From JACPFV01 sp038043245 (GTDB lineage: Bacteria > Pseudomonadota > Gammaproteobacteria > Nevskiales > Nevskiaceae): a stretch of DNA of 64,000 bases. The stretch is taken from the NCBI GenBank assembly GCA_038043245.1, contig JBBTCH010000001.1:744001-808000 (forward strand), read 5' to 3'. How positions within the stretch are numbered: the first letter of the stretch is position 1; each line of letters starts with the position of its first letter. The translations under genes and the position numbers were made by a program. This document shows, in pieces, positions 1-8,098 of this stretch. The notes beneath the pieces were generated by a model. It did not search any database and had not been told where the DNA came from. It saw only the letters and a program-made list of their open reading frames with translations.

Positions 1-50
1 TTGGCGCGCACGTAGCGCAGGCCAGCGAACAGTTCATACGGGAGTTGCAT
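1..50 (-). CDS. Lipoprotein-releasing ABC permease (LolC/LolE-like), first 16 codons only
   Basis: On the minus strand an ATG at 50-48 opens a frame reading MQLPYELFAGLRYVRAK up to the window edge. This resembles the N-terminus of LolC/LolE, inner-membrane permeases that release lipoproteins toward LolA, which typically begin with a short segment ending in GLRY.R. The gene is divergent from the glycosyltransferase at 67. Only 16 codons are visible, so the call rests on this short signature and could be wrong. Confidence 0.5.
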   Translation of the reverse strand, partial: MQLPYELFAGLRYVRA

Positions 51-66
51 GGGATAATTACAACAC

Positions 67-1536
67 ATGACCGAGACGCGCCGCCCTTTTGCAATTCTGC
101 TCGCCGTATTGGTGGGATTAACGGTATATCGCGCGCTGGTGCTGCATTTTTCCGGCCTGACGCTGTATGTGGACGAGGCGCAGTACTGGAACTGGGCGCA
201 ATCACTCGACTGGGGTTATTACTCGAAGCCGCCGGTGATCGCCGCTGTCATCGCAGCGACCACTGCGGTCTGTGGCGACGGCGAGCTGTGCATCAAGTCC
301 GGCGCGCTGCTGATCTATCCGCTGACTGCGCTGTTGATCTTTGCGCTCACGCGCAGGCTCAGTGACGCACGCACGGCGCTGTGGGCGGCACTGGTGTTCA
401 TCACCCTGCCCGGCGTTGCGTTCTCCTCGCTGATCATTTCCACCGACGTGCCGCTGTTCCTGTGCTGGACCGCGGCGCTGTATGGATTTGTCCGAGCATT
501 GGAATCGAATCGGTGGCGCTGGTGGCTGCTGACAGGCCTGGCGGCAGGTGCCGGGCTGCTGACCAAGTACACCATGGGCATCTTCGCGCTCAGCGCCATG
601 CTGTATCTCTTGGTGACACCGAATCAACGCCACCAATTCAAGAATCTACGCCTGTATTTCTCTGCGGCAATTGCTGCGGCTCTGTTCGCGCCGAATATCT
701 TGTGGAATGCGCAGCACGGCTGGCCGACACTGCAGCACACCGCCGCCATCGCGCAGAATGAAAACGGCGGCCTGCATTGGGACGAGCTGTTCGAGTTCCT
801 TGGCGGCCAGGCGGCGCTGATCGGCCCTGTGCTGTTCGTGGCCCTCATCGTGCTGTTGTTCAGCTTGCGCCGCTGGCGTAAAGACCCGACGCAAAGACTG
901 CTCGCCTGTTTCACCCTTCCCTTTCTCCTATTGATTAGTGCGCAGGCCCTGTTCGGCCGCGCCAATGCCAACTGGGCGGCGATGACCTATGCCGCCGGCA
1001 CGGTCTGGCTGGTGCTATGGCTGCTGTCTGCGCATCGCTTTGTGCTGATCGCGGCCATCGTCAGCAACCTCGCCCTGGCCGGCATCGCCTACCACTATCA
1101 CGCACTGACCCGGCTCGCGGGCATCGAGATGACCGCCAAGAGCAACGTCTACAAGCGCATCCAGGGCTGGGACCGCGCCGGCGCCGAGGTGCGCACGGTG
1201 CTCGCCGCGAATCCGGGCGCGCGCCTGCTCACCGACGATCGCGACCTGATTGCCGAGTTGCTCTACTACGCGCGCCCCGAAAGCCAGACCGCCGTGATGT
1301 GGAACCCGCAGGGGGTCGTCGTCACCCACTACCACCTCAGCACGACGATGCAGGACAAAACCGGGCAGGATTTCGTCTACGTAAGCCGCTCCACGGAGCT
1401 TGCGCCCGCCATCCGTGACTGTTTTTCCGCGCAGCAGATGCTGGGCGTCTTTCACACGCCCATCGCCCGCAACTACGCGCTGGATTTATCCGTCTGGCGT
1501 CTCGACGGTTTCAAGGGCTACGCCGCATGTGGATGA
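67..1536 (+). CDS. GT39-family membrane glycosyltransferase (ArnT/PMT-like)
   Basis: A 489-residue polytopic membrane protein. The first periplasmic loop carries LYVDEAQYWNW with an Asp-Glu pair (D36-E37), the catalytic region expected of GT39 polyprenyl-phosphate-sugar transferases. Roughly ten hydrophobic segments follow, with YYSKPP further along and a soluble C-terminal domain from about residue 350. The family moves a sugar from a lipid-phosphate carrier to lipid A or protein at the periplasmic face. The specific donor and acceptor cannot be told. The stop overlaps the start of the PAP2 gene by 10 bases, so the two are probably co-translated and may act on the same lipid substrate. Confidence 0.8.
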   Translation: MTETRRPFAILLAVLVGLTVYRALVLHFSGLTLYVDEAQYWNWAQSLDWGYYSKPPVIAAVIAATTAVCGDGELCIKSGALLIYPLTALLIFALTRRLSDARTALWAALVFITLPGVAFSSLIISTDVPLFLCWTAALYGFVRALESNRWRWWLLTGLAAGAGLLTKYTMGIFALSAMLYLLVTPNQRHQFKNLRLYFSAAIAAALFAPNILWNAQHGWPTLQHTAAIAQNENGGLHWDELFEFLGGQAALIGPVLFVALIVLLFSLRRWRKDPTQRLLACFTLPFLLLISAQALFGRANANWAAMTYAAGTVWLVLWLLSAHRFVLIAAIVSNLALAGIAYHYHALTRLAGIEMTAKSNVYKRIQGWDRAGAEVRTVLAANPGARLLTDDRDLIAELLYYARPESQTAVMWNPQGVVVTHYHLSTTMQDKTGQDFVYVSRSTELAPAIRDCFSAQQMLGVFHTPIARNYALDLSVWRLDGFKGYAACG

Positions 1537-2243
1537 AATGGCTTGCGGCGGCGCTCTGCGCGTTGGCGCTGGTCTGCTTCCCAGCTCTGGATCTGAGCGT
1601 CAGCAGCTGGTTCTACGATCCGGCGCGCGGATTCTGGCTTGCGGACACCTGGCCCGCCCTGCTGATTTATCACGGCGTGCGTTATGCCATGTGGGCGATC
1701 GGCATCGGACTCGTCGCCGCCCTGATCTGGGCGCACCTGTCCCGTGACGAGCGCGCCCGGCGCGCACAGCGACCGCTGTGGTTTTTGATTCTGGTGCTGG
1801 TGCTGGGCCCGCAATTGATCACGCATGAACTGCTGAAGAACAACTGGGGCCGCCCGCGGCCGGAAGCCATCGCCGAGTTCGGCGGTGCGGGGCATTACGT
1901 GCGCCCCGGCGTCATCAGCGACCAGTGCGAGAAGAACTGTTCGTTTACCAGCGGCCATGCGGCAGCGGCGTTTTATCTGATCGCCTTCGCCTGGGTTTTT
2001 CCAAAACAGCGCCGGCGCTGGATGCTCGTTGGCATCATCGCGGGCAGCGTGTCGGGGCTGGTGCGCATCGCTCAGGGTGGCCATTTCATCAGCGACATTT
2101 TCTTCAGCTTTTGGGTGGTGTGGCTCACCGCGACGGCGGTCGCATGGGCTCTGAATCCCCAGCCGCCTGAGGCCGACGATTGGGCTAAAATCCGCAGCCT
2201 CAAAGGCGCCGCAGACGCCAGCAACCCTCGAGGGAAGTCTTGA
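1527..2243 (+). CDS. PAP2-family membrane phosphatase (lipid phosphatase)
   Basis: A 238-residue membrane protein with the three PAP2 phosphatase signatures in order: a Lys/Arg-Pro motif (LLKNNWGRPRP), a Ser-Gly-His motif (CSFTSGHAAAAF) and an Arg...His...Asp motif (RIAQGGHFISD). These provide the phosphate-binding Arg/Lys and the nucleophilic His. Relatives act on undecaprenyl pyrophosphate, phosphatidylglycerol phosphate or lipid A phosphates in the inner membrane. Its coupling to a GT39 transferase suggests envelope lipid modification, but the substrate is not fixed by the sequence. It overlaps genes on both sides: the upstream stop lies inside it, and its own TGA overlaps the next TTG start. 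Confidence 0.82.
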   Translation: MWMKWLAAALCALALVCFPALDLSVSSWFYDPARGFWLADTWPALLIYHGVRYAMWAIGIGLVAALIWAHLSRDERARRAQRPLWFLILVLVLGPQLITHELLKNNWGRPRPEAIAEFGGAGHYVRPGVISDQCEKNCSFTSGHAAAAFYLIAFAWVFPKQRRRWMLVGIIAGSVSGLVRIAQGGHFISDIFFSFWVVWLTATAVAWALNPQPPEADDWAKIRSLKGAADASNPRGKS

Positions 2244-3352
2244 CCCAGCACGATCCCAAAGCCGCGAGCCTCGTCGCTCGCTACGAAGTTTTTTTTACCC
2301 AATTCCTTGACCCCGAAGGCAAACTCAAAGCCGAACTCCCCGCGTTCGCGCGCGACACCGAGCAGCTGAAGAAGATGTATCGCGTGATGGTGACGACGCG
2401 ATTGTTCGACAAGAAGGCGGTGGCTCTGCAGCGCACCGGCCAGCTTGGCACTTACGCCTCGTGCCTGGGCCAGGAAGCAATCGGCACTGCGCTCGGGCTC
2501 TCGATGCAACCCGACGATGTTTACATCCCGGCTTATCGCGAATACGCCGCCAACTTTCTGCGCGGCGTGCCGATGGAATCCATCCTGCTCTACTGGGGCG
2601 GCAACGAGCGCGGCATGAAGTACCCCGCGGGAACGCCATCGTGGAACGACTTCCCGCTGTCAGTGCCGATTGCGACGCACATCCCGCACGCCATCGGCGT
2701 CGCCTACGCGTTCAAGCTGCGCAAGCAGCCGCGTGTGGTCGTCGCCACCTGCGGTGATGGCGCCACCAGCAAGGGCGATTTCTACGAGGCCGTGTCCTCG
2801 GCCAAGATCTGGAACCTACCGGTGGTGTTCGTGGTGTCCAACAACCAGTGGGCGATCTCCCTGCACAGCTCGCGCCAGACCGGCGCGCAGACCTTTGCGC
2901 AGAAAGGTTTTGCCGGCGGCCTGCCTAGCGAACAAGTCGACGGCAACGATGTCATCGCCACGCGATTCGTGCTCGAACGTGCGCTGGAACGCGCGCGCAA
3001 AGGCGAAGGCCCGAGCCTGATCGAGGCCGTCACTTACCGGCTGCACGACCACACCACCGCCGACGACGCGCGTCGCTATCGCGGCGAAGACGAAGTGAAG
3101 GCCGCGTGGGAGCGCTGCCCGATCAAGCGGCTCAAGGCTTACCTCGAAGCGCAGAAACTGTGGACCACTGCGGAAGAAGAAGCCCTGAATGCCGAAGGCA
3201 CCGCGACTGCTGAAAAAGCGGCGCAGGCCTTTATCGCCACTGAAACCGAAGCACCGGAAGCAATTTTCGATTCACTCTACGCCAAGCTGCCGCGGCAATA
3301 CGAATGGCAGCGCGAAGAAGTGAGGGCTGCGGGCCCGAAGGGTGGCCACTGA
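2240..3352 (+). CDS. pdhA: Pyruvate/branched-chain 2-oxoacid dehydrogenase E1 alpha subunit
   Basis: 370 residues. The thiamine diphosphate site is visible as GDGATSKGDFYEA followed about 30 residues later by NNQWAIS, the GDG...NN motif of alpha-type E1 subunits. The protein decarboxylates a 2-oxoacid on TPP with the beta subunit encoded next and passes the acyl group to E2. The start is TTG at 2240, overlapping the preceding TGA. A GAGGGAAG Shine-Dalgarno at 2230-2237 supports it, and there is no in-frame ATG nearby. It heads a three-gene operon (E1 alpha, E1 beta, E2). No E3 is present here, so a lipoamide dehydrogenase must be encoded elsewhere. Pyruvate versus branched-chain specificity is not settled. 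Confidence 0.9.
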   Translation: MTQHDPKAASLVARYEVFFTQFLDPEGKLKAELPAFARDTEQLKKMYRVMVTTRLFDKKAVALQRTGQLGTYASCLGQEAIGTALGLSMQPDDVYIPAYREYAANFLRGVPMESILLYWGGNERGMKYPAGTPSWNDFPLSVPIATHIPHAIGVAYAFKLRKQPRVVVATCGDGATSKGDFYEAVSSAKIWNLPVVFVVSNNQWAISLHSSRQTGAQTFAQKGFAGGLPSEQVDGNDVIATRFVLERALERARKGEGPSLIEAVTYRLHDHTTADDARRYRGEDEVKAAWERCPIKRLKAYLEAQKLWTTAEEEALNAEGTATAEKAAQAFIATETEAPEAIFDSLYAKLPRQYEWQREEVRAAGPKGGH

Positions 3353-4341
3353 TGCCTAACCTCAGCATCATCGAAGCCGTCAACCTCGCCCTGCATTCCG
3401 AGATGACGCGCGATAAAGACGTCGTCATGCTCGGCGAAGACATCGGCAAGAACGGCGGCGTGTTCCGCGCCACCGTCGGTCTGCTCGAAAAATTCGGCGA
3501 AGAACGTGTGATCGACACGCCGCTCGCCGAGAATCTGGTCGCTGCAATGGCCATCGGCCTTTCGACCCAGGGCCTCAAGCCGGTGGCGGAGATCCAATTC
3601 TCCGGCTTCCTCTATCCCTGCGTGGACCAAGTGGTGAACCACGCCACCCGCTACCGCAACCGCACACGCGGGCGCCTGTCCTGCCCGATGGTGATCCGCG
3701 CACCGAACGGCGGCGGCATCCATGCGCCGGAGCATCACTCCGAATCCCTCGAAACCACGTTCACCCAGATGCCGGGCCTGCGCGTGGTCGCTCCGAGCAA
3801 TCCAGCGCGCGCCTACGGCCTGCTACTGGCGGCGATCCGCGATCCCGACCCGGTGATTTTTCTCGAGCCGACGCGCAACTACCGGCTGTTCAAGTCCGCA
3901 GTCGAAGACAACGGCGAGGCATTACCGCTGGACAGCTGTTTCATTGATCGCGAAGGCAGCGACGTCACGCTGGTGAGCTGGGGCGCGATGATGCACGAGA
4001 CGCGCCTCGCCGCCGACAAGCTTGCTGAAGAAGGCATCAGCGCCGAAGTGATCGACGTCGCCAGCCTGAAACCGTTGGACATGGACACGATCCTGACCAG
4101 CGTCGCCAAAACTGGCCGCTGCGTGATCGTGCAGGAAGCGCCGCGCGCCTACGGGCCGGCCAGCGAGATCGCCGCCAACATCGCCGAGCACGGTTTGCTG
4201 TCGCTGTTCGCACCGATCATGCGCGTCTCCGGCTACGACACCGTGATGCCGCTGGCGAAATCCGAGAAGGTCTATATTCCCGATGTCGAACGCGTGCTGA
4301 AGGAAGTGCGCAAAGTGTTCGAACTCGCACCCAAAGCTTAA
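3352..4341 (+). CDS. pdhB: 2-oxoacid dehydrogenase E1 beta subunit
   Basis: 329 residues from the ATG at 3352, which overlaps the E1 alpha stop as TGATG. An upstream in-frame start inside pdhA is unlikely because homologous sequence begins at MPNLSIIEAVNLAL. Visible family features are the N-terminal GEDIGKNGGVFRAT segment, the central PLAE...GLS.QGLKPVAEIQF region and the C-terminal transketolase-like half around SWGAMMHET. It forms the alpha2beta2 E1 with the upstream subunit. Only 12 bases separate its stop from the E2 start, so the three genes are surely one transcript. Confidence 0.9.
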   Translation: MPNLSIIEAVNLALHSEMTRDKDVVMLGEDIGKNGGVFRATVGLLEKFGEERVIDTPLAENLVAAMAIGLSTQGLKPVAEIQFSGFLYPCVDQVVNHATRYRNRTRGRLSCPMVIRAPNGGGIHAPEHHSESLETTFTQMPGLRVVAPSNPARAYGLLLAAIRDPDPVIFLEPTRNYRLFKSAVEDNGEALPLDSCFIDREGSDVTLVSWGAMMHETRLAADKLAEEGISAEVIDVASLKPLDMDTILTSVAKTGRCVIVQEAPRAYGPASEIAANIAEHGLLSLFAPIMRVSGYDTVMPLAKSEKVYIPDVERVLKEVRKVFELAPKA

Positions 4342-4353
4342 AGAGAAACCACG

Positions 4354-5502
4354 ATGAGCATCTTCAAACTCCCCGACCTCGGCGAAGGCCTGCAGGAAGC
4401 AGACATCCGCGAGTGGCACGTCAAGGAAGGAGACACCATCAAGGTGGATCAGCCGCTGGTGTCGGTCGAGACGGCGAAGGCCGTGGTCGAAGTGCCGAGT
4501 CCGCAGTCAGGGAAGATCCTCAAGTTGCATGGCAAGAACGGCGACACCATCGCGGTCGGCGCCGCATTGGTGACTTTTGAAGGTGGCGCCGCTGAAACGC
4601 ATACGCCCGCCAAACCAGCTGCGCCGAAAGCTGATGCGATTCGCGATACCGGTGTCGTCGTCGGCGCCATGAAACAGGGCAACGAAGTGGTAGCCGAGAA
4701 AATGACCACCGTCGGCACTGCCGCCGGGCTCAAGGTGACACCGGCGGTGCGCGCCCTCGCCCATCGCCTCAACGTGGACCTGACCATCATCACGCCGAGC
4801 GGCCCGGACGGCATGGTCACTGCCGCCGACGTCCAGCGCGTGCACAAGATCCTCACCGAGGTCGGCCCGCTGGAAAAACTGCGCGGCGCGCGCAAGGCGA
4901 TGGCGCAGACCATGAGTCAGTCGCGCGACGAAGTGATGCACACCACCGTCACCGACGACGCCGTGCTGCACGCCTGGGGCGACACCAAACAAGACACCAC
5001 GCTGCGCCTGATCCGCGCGATGGCGGCGGGCATCAAGGTTGAGCCGGCGGTCAACGCCTGGTTCGATCAGGCCGAGATCGGCCGCCGCGTGCTGCCGAAG
5101 ATCCATCTTGGCATGGCGGTGGACACGCCCGAGGGCCTGTTCGTCTGCGTGTTGCAGGACATCGCCAACCGCAATGAAGACTCACTGCGCAAGGGCCTGG
5201 AAAAAATGAAAGTGGACACGATAAACCGCACCGTGCCTGCGGAAGAGCTGCGCGGCTACACCATTACCCTGTCCAACTTCGGCAAGTTCGGCGGCAAGTA
5301 CGCCACGCCGGTGATCGTGCCACCGACCGTCGCCATCGTCGCTGCCGGCAAGACCCGCGAGGCCGTGGTGCCGGTGGCGGGCCAGATCAAGATCAGCAAG
5401 GTGCTGCCGCTGTCGGTCACCTTCGATCACCGCGCCGTCACCGGCGGCGAAGCGACGCGATTTTTATCGGCGCTCATCAAGGACCTTGAGAAAGCGAGCT
5501 AA
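4354..5502 (+). CDS. Dihydrolipoamide acyltransferase (E2 component)
   Basis: 382 residues with the three E2 modules in order. A single N-terminal lipoyl domain covers about 1-78, with the lipoylated lysine expected at K42 in VETAKAVVEV. A peripheral subunit-binding domain sits around 128-165 (VTPAVRALAHRLNVDL). The catalytic acyltransferase domain runs from about 170 to the end, with His359 in FDHRAVTGGEA. The usual H...DG catalytic motif has Thr-Gly in place of Asp-Gly (T363), a variant I believe also occurs in other proteobacterial E2 proteins. The enzyme carries acyl groups from E1 to CoA. Whether it is an acetyl- or branched-chain acyltransferase is undecided. Confidence 0.88.
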   Translation: MSIFKLPDLGEGLQEADIREWHVKEGDTIKVDQPLVSVETAKAVVEVPSPQSGKILKLHGKNGDTIAVGAALVTFEGGAAETHTPAKPAAPKADAIRDTGVVVGAMKQGNEVVAEKMTTVGTAAGLKVTPAVRALAHRLNVDLTIITPSGPDGMVTAADVQRVHKILTEVGPLEKLRGARKAMAQTMSQSRDEVMHTTVTDDAVLHAWGDTKQDTTLRLIRAMAAGIKVEPAVNAWFDQAEIGRRVLPKIHLGMAVDTPEGLFVCVLQDIANRNEDSLRKGLEKMKVDTINRTVPAEELRGYTITLSNFGKFGGKYATPVIVPPTVAIVAAGKTREAVVPVAGQIKISKVLPLSVTFDHRAVTGGEATRFLSALIKDLEKAS

Positions 5503-5531
5503 ACCCTTGCTGCGGTGATATATTTCCAGTC

Positions 5532-5957
5532 ATGCGCAAGGCATGCCTGATTCTGATCGCAGCGATGCTCGTTTCTGCCCCACTCGGCGCGGAAACCTTG
5601 GCCGTGCATAAGTCCAAGGCGAAAGCCCAGAGCATGGGCTATCCGACGCGCGGACAGACTTCGAAGCAGGTGATCGCGAAATTCGGCGAACCCAAGCTGA
5701 AACACGCACCGGTCGGCGGAGGCGCGCCGAAGCAACCCCCCATCACGCGCTGGGACTACGAAGGATTTTCGGTGTTCTTTGATGCGGGCCATGTGATTGA
5801 CACCGTGGTCAAGGATCAGCCGCCGGAAATCAGCCATAAGGACGAGTTGCAGCCTGTTCAGCCCCCTCCCCTTGCGCCGGCACCCGTGCCGGCTGAGCCA
5901 GCGCCTGAAGTTGAAGAACCGATCACGGCGCCGAACGAGTTGCCGCCCGCCAGCTGA
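5532..5957 (+). CDS. Small secreted/periplasmic protein with Pro-rich tail, function unknown
   Basis: 141 residues. A signal peptide covers about residues 1-20 (MRKACLILIAAMLVSAPLGA). The core, about 35-100, carries GQTSKQVIAKFGEP and PPITRWDYEGFSVFFDAGHVI, resembling the SmpA/OmlA-like fold in which a short helix precedes a FG.P turn and a W.Y strand. The last 40 residues are rich in Pro, Glu and Ala. I recognise it as a conserved hypothetical family but no function is known to me. It lies 29 bases after the E2 gene and directly before a clear terminator, so it probably ends that transcript. Confidence 0.7.
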   Translation: MRKACLILIAAMLVSAPLGAETLAVHKSKAKAQSMGYPTRGQTSKQVIAKFGEPKLKHAPVGGGAPKQPPITRWDYEGFSVFFDAGHVIDTVVKDQPPEISHKDELQPVQPPPLAPAPVPAEPAPEVEEPITAPNELPPAS

Positions 5958-5981
5958 CCAGCGCCACAAGAACGAATTCAC

Positions 5982-6006
5982 AGGGCGCAGCAGCGCCCTT
6001 TTTATT
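5982..6006 (+). terminator. Rho-independent terminator after the dehydrogenase operon
   Basis: A perfect 7-bp GC-rich stem (AGGGCGC, loop AGCA, GCGCCCT) at 5982-5999 is followed by TTTTATT. It ends the transcript that runs from the dehydrogenase genes through the small periplasmic protein and separates it from the agmatine genes. Confidence 0.85.
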
Positions 6007-6035
6007 AGGGCGCGTTAACGGGCCCTAAGGACACC

Positions 6036-7049
6036 ATGACCGTTTCTTTACCCGCCGAATGGGCACCTCAATCCACCGTCATGCTGACTTGGCCGCGTGC
6101 GGATGGCGACTTTGGCGAGCACTTCGCCGAAGTCGAGCACTGTTTCATCGAGATCGCCGTTGCCATCAGTCGCTTCCAGATCCTGCATGTCAATTACGGT
6201 CTTGCACCCTCAAGTCTGCTCGAACGTCTGTCGGCGGCCGGCGCGGATTGCAGCCGCGTGCGTGTCATGAAAATCGACAGCGACGACGTCTGGGCGCGCG
6301 ACCATGGGCCCATCACCGTTTTCCGCGATGCAAAAAAAATCCATCTCGATTTCACCTTCAATGGCTGGGGCGGCAAGTTCCCGGCCGAACGCGACACCCT
6401 CATCACCCGTGCGCTCGCCGACATGAAAGCACTTGATGCGCCCGTCGAAACGATAGCTTTCGTGCTGGAAGGCGGTGGCATCGAATCCGATGGTCTCGGC
6501 ACCCTGCTCACCACCGAACGTTGTCTGCTGGCGCCGACGCGCAATCCGCAGTTCAGCAAACAACAGATCGAAGAAAAACTGAAAACCTGGTTCGGCCTCA
6601 AACGCGTGCTGTGGCTCAAGCATGGCGACCTGCTCGGTGACGACACCGACGGACACATCGATACCATCGCGCGTTTCTGCGATGCCTCGACCATCGCCTA
6701 TCAGGCCTGTGGCGACTCCAGCGATCCGCATTACACGATGCTGCGCGACATGGAGTCCGAGCTGCGCGCCTTGCGCCAGCTGGATGGCACGCCTTATCGC
6801 CTGATTGCACTACCGCTGCCAGGCGCGATTCACGATGAAACCGGCCGCCGATTACCGGCGGGCTATGCCAATTTCCTGATCATCAATGGCGCGGTGCTGG
6901 TTCCGGTTTATCAAGACGCCCATGACGCCGAGGCCCTGTCCCTGCTGCGTCCCTGTTTTCCCGGCCGTGAAGTGCTCGGGATTGATTGCCGCCCCCTGAT
7001 TCAGCAGTATGGGAGTCTCCATTGCGTCACCATGCAGATCCCCAAATGA
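6036..7049 (+). CDS. aguA: Agmatine deiminase
   Basis: 337 residues of the peptidyl-arginine/agmatine deiminase family. Visible signatures are the N-terminal PAEWAPQSTVMLTWP, the acidic substrate loop DDVWARDHGPI, the core FNGWGGKF, the catalytic-half motif LEGGGIESDGLGT, the HGDLLGDDTDGHID segment and the nucleophilic Cys330 in YGSLHCVTMQIP close to the C-terminus. It converts agmatine to N-carbamoylputrescine and ammonia in the cytoplasm. Its stop overlaps the start of aguB as ATGA, so the two steps of putrescine synthesis are translationally coupled. A terminator lies just upstream. Confidence 0.93.
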   Translation: MTVSLPAEWAPQSTVMLTWPRADGDFGEHFAEVEHCFIEIAVAISRFQILHVNYGLAPSSLLERLSAAGADCSRVRVMKIDSDDVWARDHGPITVFRDAKKIHLDFTFNGWGGKFPAERDTLITRALADMKALDAPVETIAFVLEGGGIESDGLGTLLTTERCLLAPTRNPQFSKQQIEEKLKTWFGLKRVLWLKHGDLLGDDTDGHIDTIARFCDASTIAYQACGDSSDPHYTMLRDMESELRALRQLDGTPYRLIALPLPGAIHDETGRRLPAGYANFLIINGAVLVPVYQDAHDAEALSLLRPCFPGREVLGIDCRPLIQQYGSLHCVTMQIPK

Positions 7050-7936
7050 CCGGCAAAATCCTCCGCGTTGGCATCGTGCAACACGCCTGCACCGCTGACC
7101 GCGAAGAAAACATCCGCCGCAGCACGGAGGGCATCCGCGACGCCGTCAAGCAGGGCGCGCAATTGGTCTTGCTGCAGGAACTTCACTGCTCGCTTTATTT
7201 CTGTCAGCACGTGGACCCGGCCCTGTTCGACCTGGCCGAGCCCATCCCCGGCCCTTCCACCGACTACTTTGGAAAACTGGCGAAAGAACTCAGCGTCGTC
7301 ATCGTCTGTTCGCTGTTCGAACGCCGCGCCGCTGGCCTGCATCACAACACTGCGGTCGTTCTGGAAAAAGATGGCTCGATCGCCGGCAAGTACCGCAAAA
7401 TGCACATCCCGGACGACCCCGGCTATTACGAAAAGTTTTACTTCACCCCAGGTGATCTGGGTTTCACCCCGATCCAAACCTCAGTCGGCAAACTCGGCGT
7501 GCTGGTGTGCTGGGACCAGTGGTATCCCGAAGCCGCGCGCCTGATGACGCTCGCCGGCGCCGACCTGCTGCTCTATCCCACCGCGATCGGCTGGAATCCA
7601 GTAGACGACAAAGCCGAACAGGCGCGCCAGCGCGACGCCTGGATCACCATCCAGCGTGCGCATGCGATCGCCAATGGCCTGCCGGTGGTCGTCGCCAACC
7701 GCGTGGGCCACGAACCTGATCCCACCAACCAAACCAAAGGCTCACAATTCTGGGGGTCGAGTTTTGCCGCGGGCCCGCAAGGTGAGTTGCTGGTTGAAGC
7801 AGGCACGGATGAATCAAAAACCCTAATGGCCGATCTGGATATGCAGCGTTCCGAGAACGTGCGCCGCTGGTGGCCCTTCCTGCGCGACCGGCGCATCGAT
7901 CAATACCAGGAAATAGTCCGGCGTTACGTGAAATAA
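7046..7936 (+). CDS. aguB: N-carbamoylputrescine amidohydrolase
   Basis: 296 residues from the ATG at 7046, which overlaps the aguA stop. An earlier in-frame start would lie inside aguA. The nitrilase-superfamily triad is visible: Glu45 in LLQELHCSLYFCQ, Lys in YRKMHIPDDPGYYEKFYFTPG, and Cys in LVCWDQWYPEAARL. The enzyme hydrolyses N-carbamoylputrescine to putrescine, carbon dioxide and ammonia, completing the agmatine route with AguA. Confidence 0.93.
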   Translation: MTGKILRVGIVQHACTADREENIRRSTEGIRDAVKQGAQLVLLQELHCSLYFCQHVDPALFDLAEPIPGPSTDYFGKLAKELSVVIVCSLFERRAAGLHHNTAVVLEKDGSIAGKYRKMHIPDDPGYYEKFYFTPGDLGFTPIQTSVGKLGVLVCWDQWYPEAARLMTLAGADLLLYPTAIGWNPVDDKAEQARQRDAWITIQRAHAIANGLPVVVANRVGHEPDPTNQTKGSQFWGSSFAAGPQGELLVEAGTDESKTLMADLDMQRSENVRRWWPFLRDRRIDQYQEIVRRYVK

Positions 7937-7948
7937 AATCTCACGCGC

Positions 7949-8035
7949 TGTCAGTACCCCATCTGCTTTGCAGCGGGGTCATACATGATCTCTCTTGAGC
8001 CGCCGCCAATGGTCAGCATCTTGGTTGAGCGGTGC
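7949..8035 (-). pseudogene. Remnant of a second acyl-CoA dehydrogenase 3' end
   Basis: Read on the minus strand, this stretch encodes STKMLTIGGGSREIMYDP followed by AAKQMGY and a TGA. It matches nearly residue for residue the last 25 codons of the intact acyl-CoA dehydrogenase at 8099-9241, which ends TKVLTIGGGSREIMYDL and AAKQLGY. The similarity stops abruptly at about 8035, so only the tail of a paralogue survives, in tandem behind the intact gene. This suggests an old duplication followed by deletion. Confidence 0.85.
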
Positions 8036-8098
8036 GGCAGCGACACGGTGCCGCGAGCACAGCGAGCGTGGGTGCGGGAGCTGCCGCGTTACCGCGAA

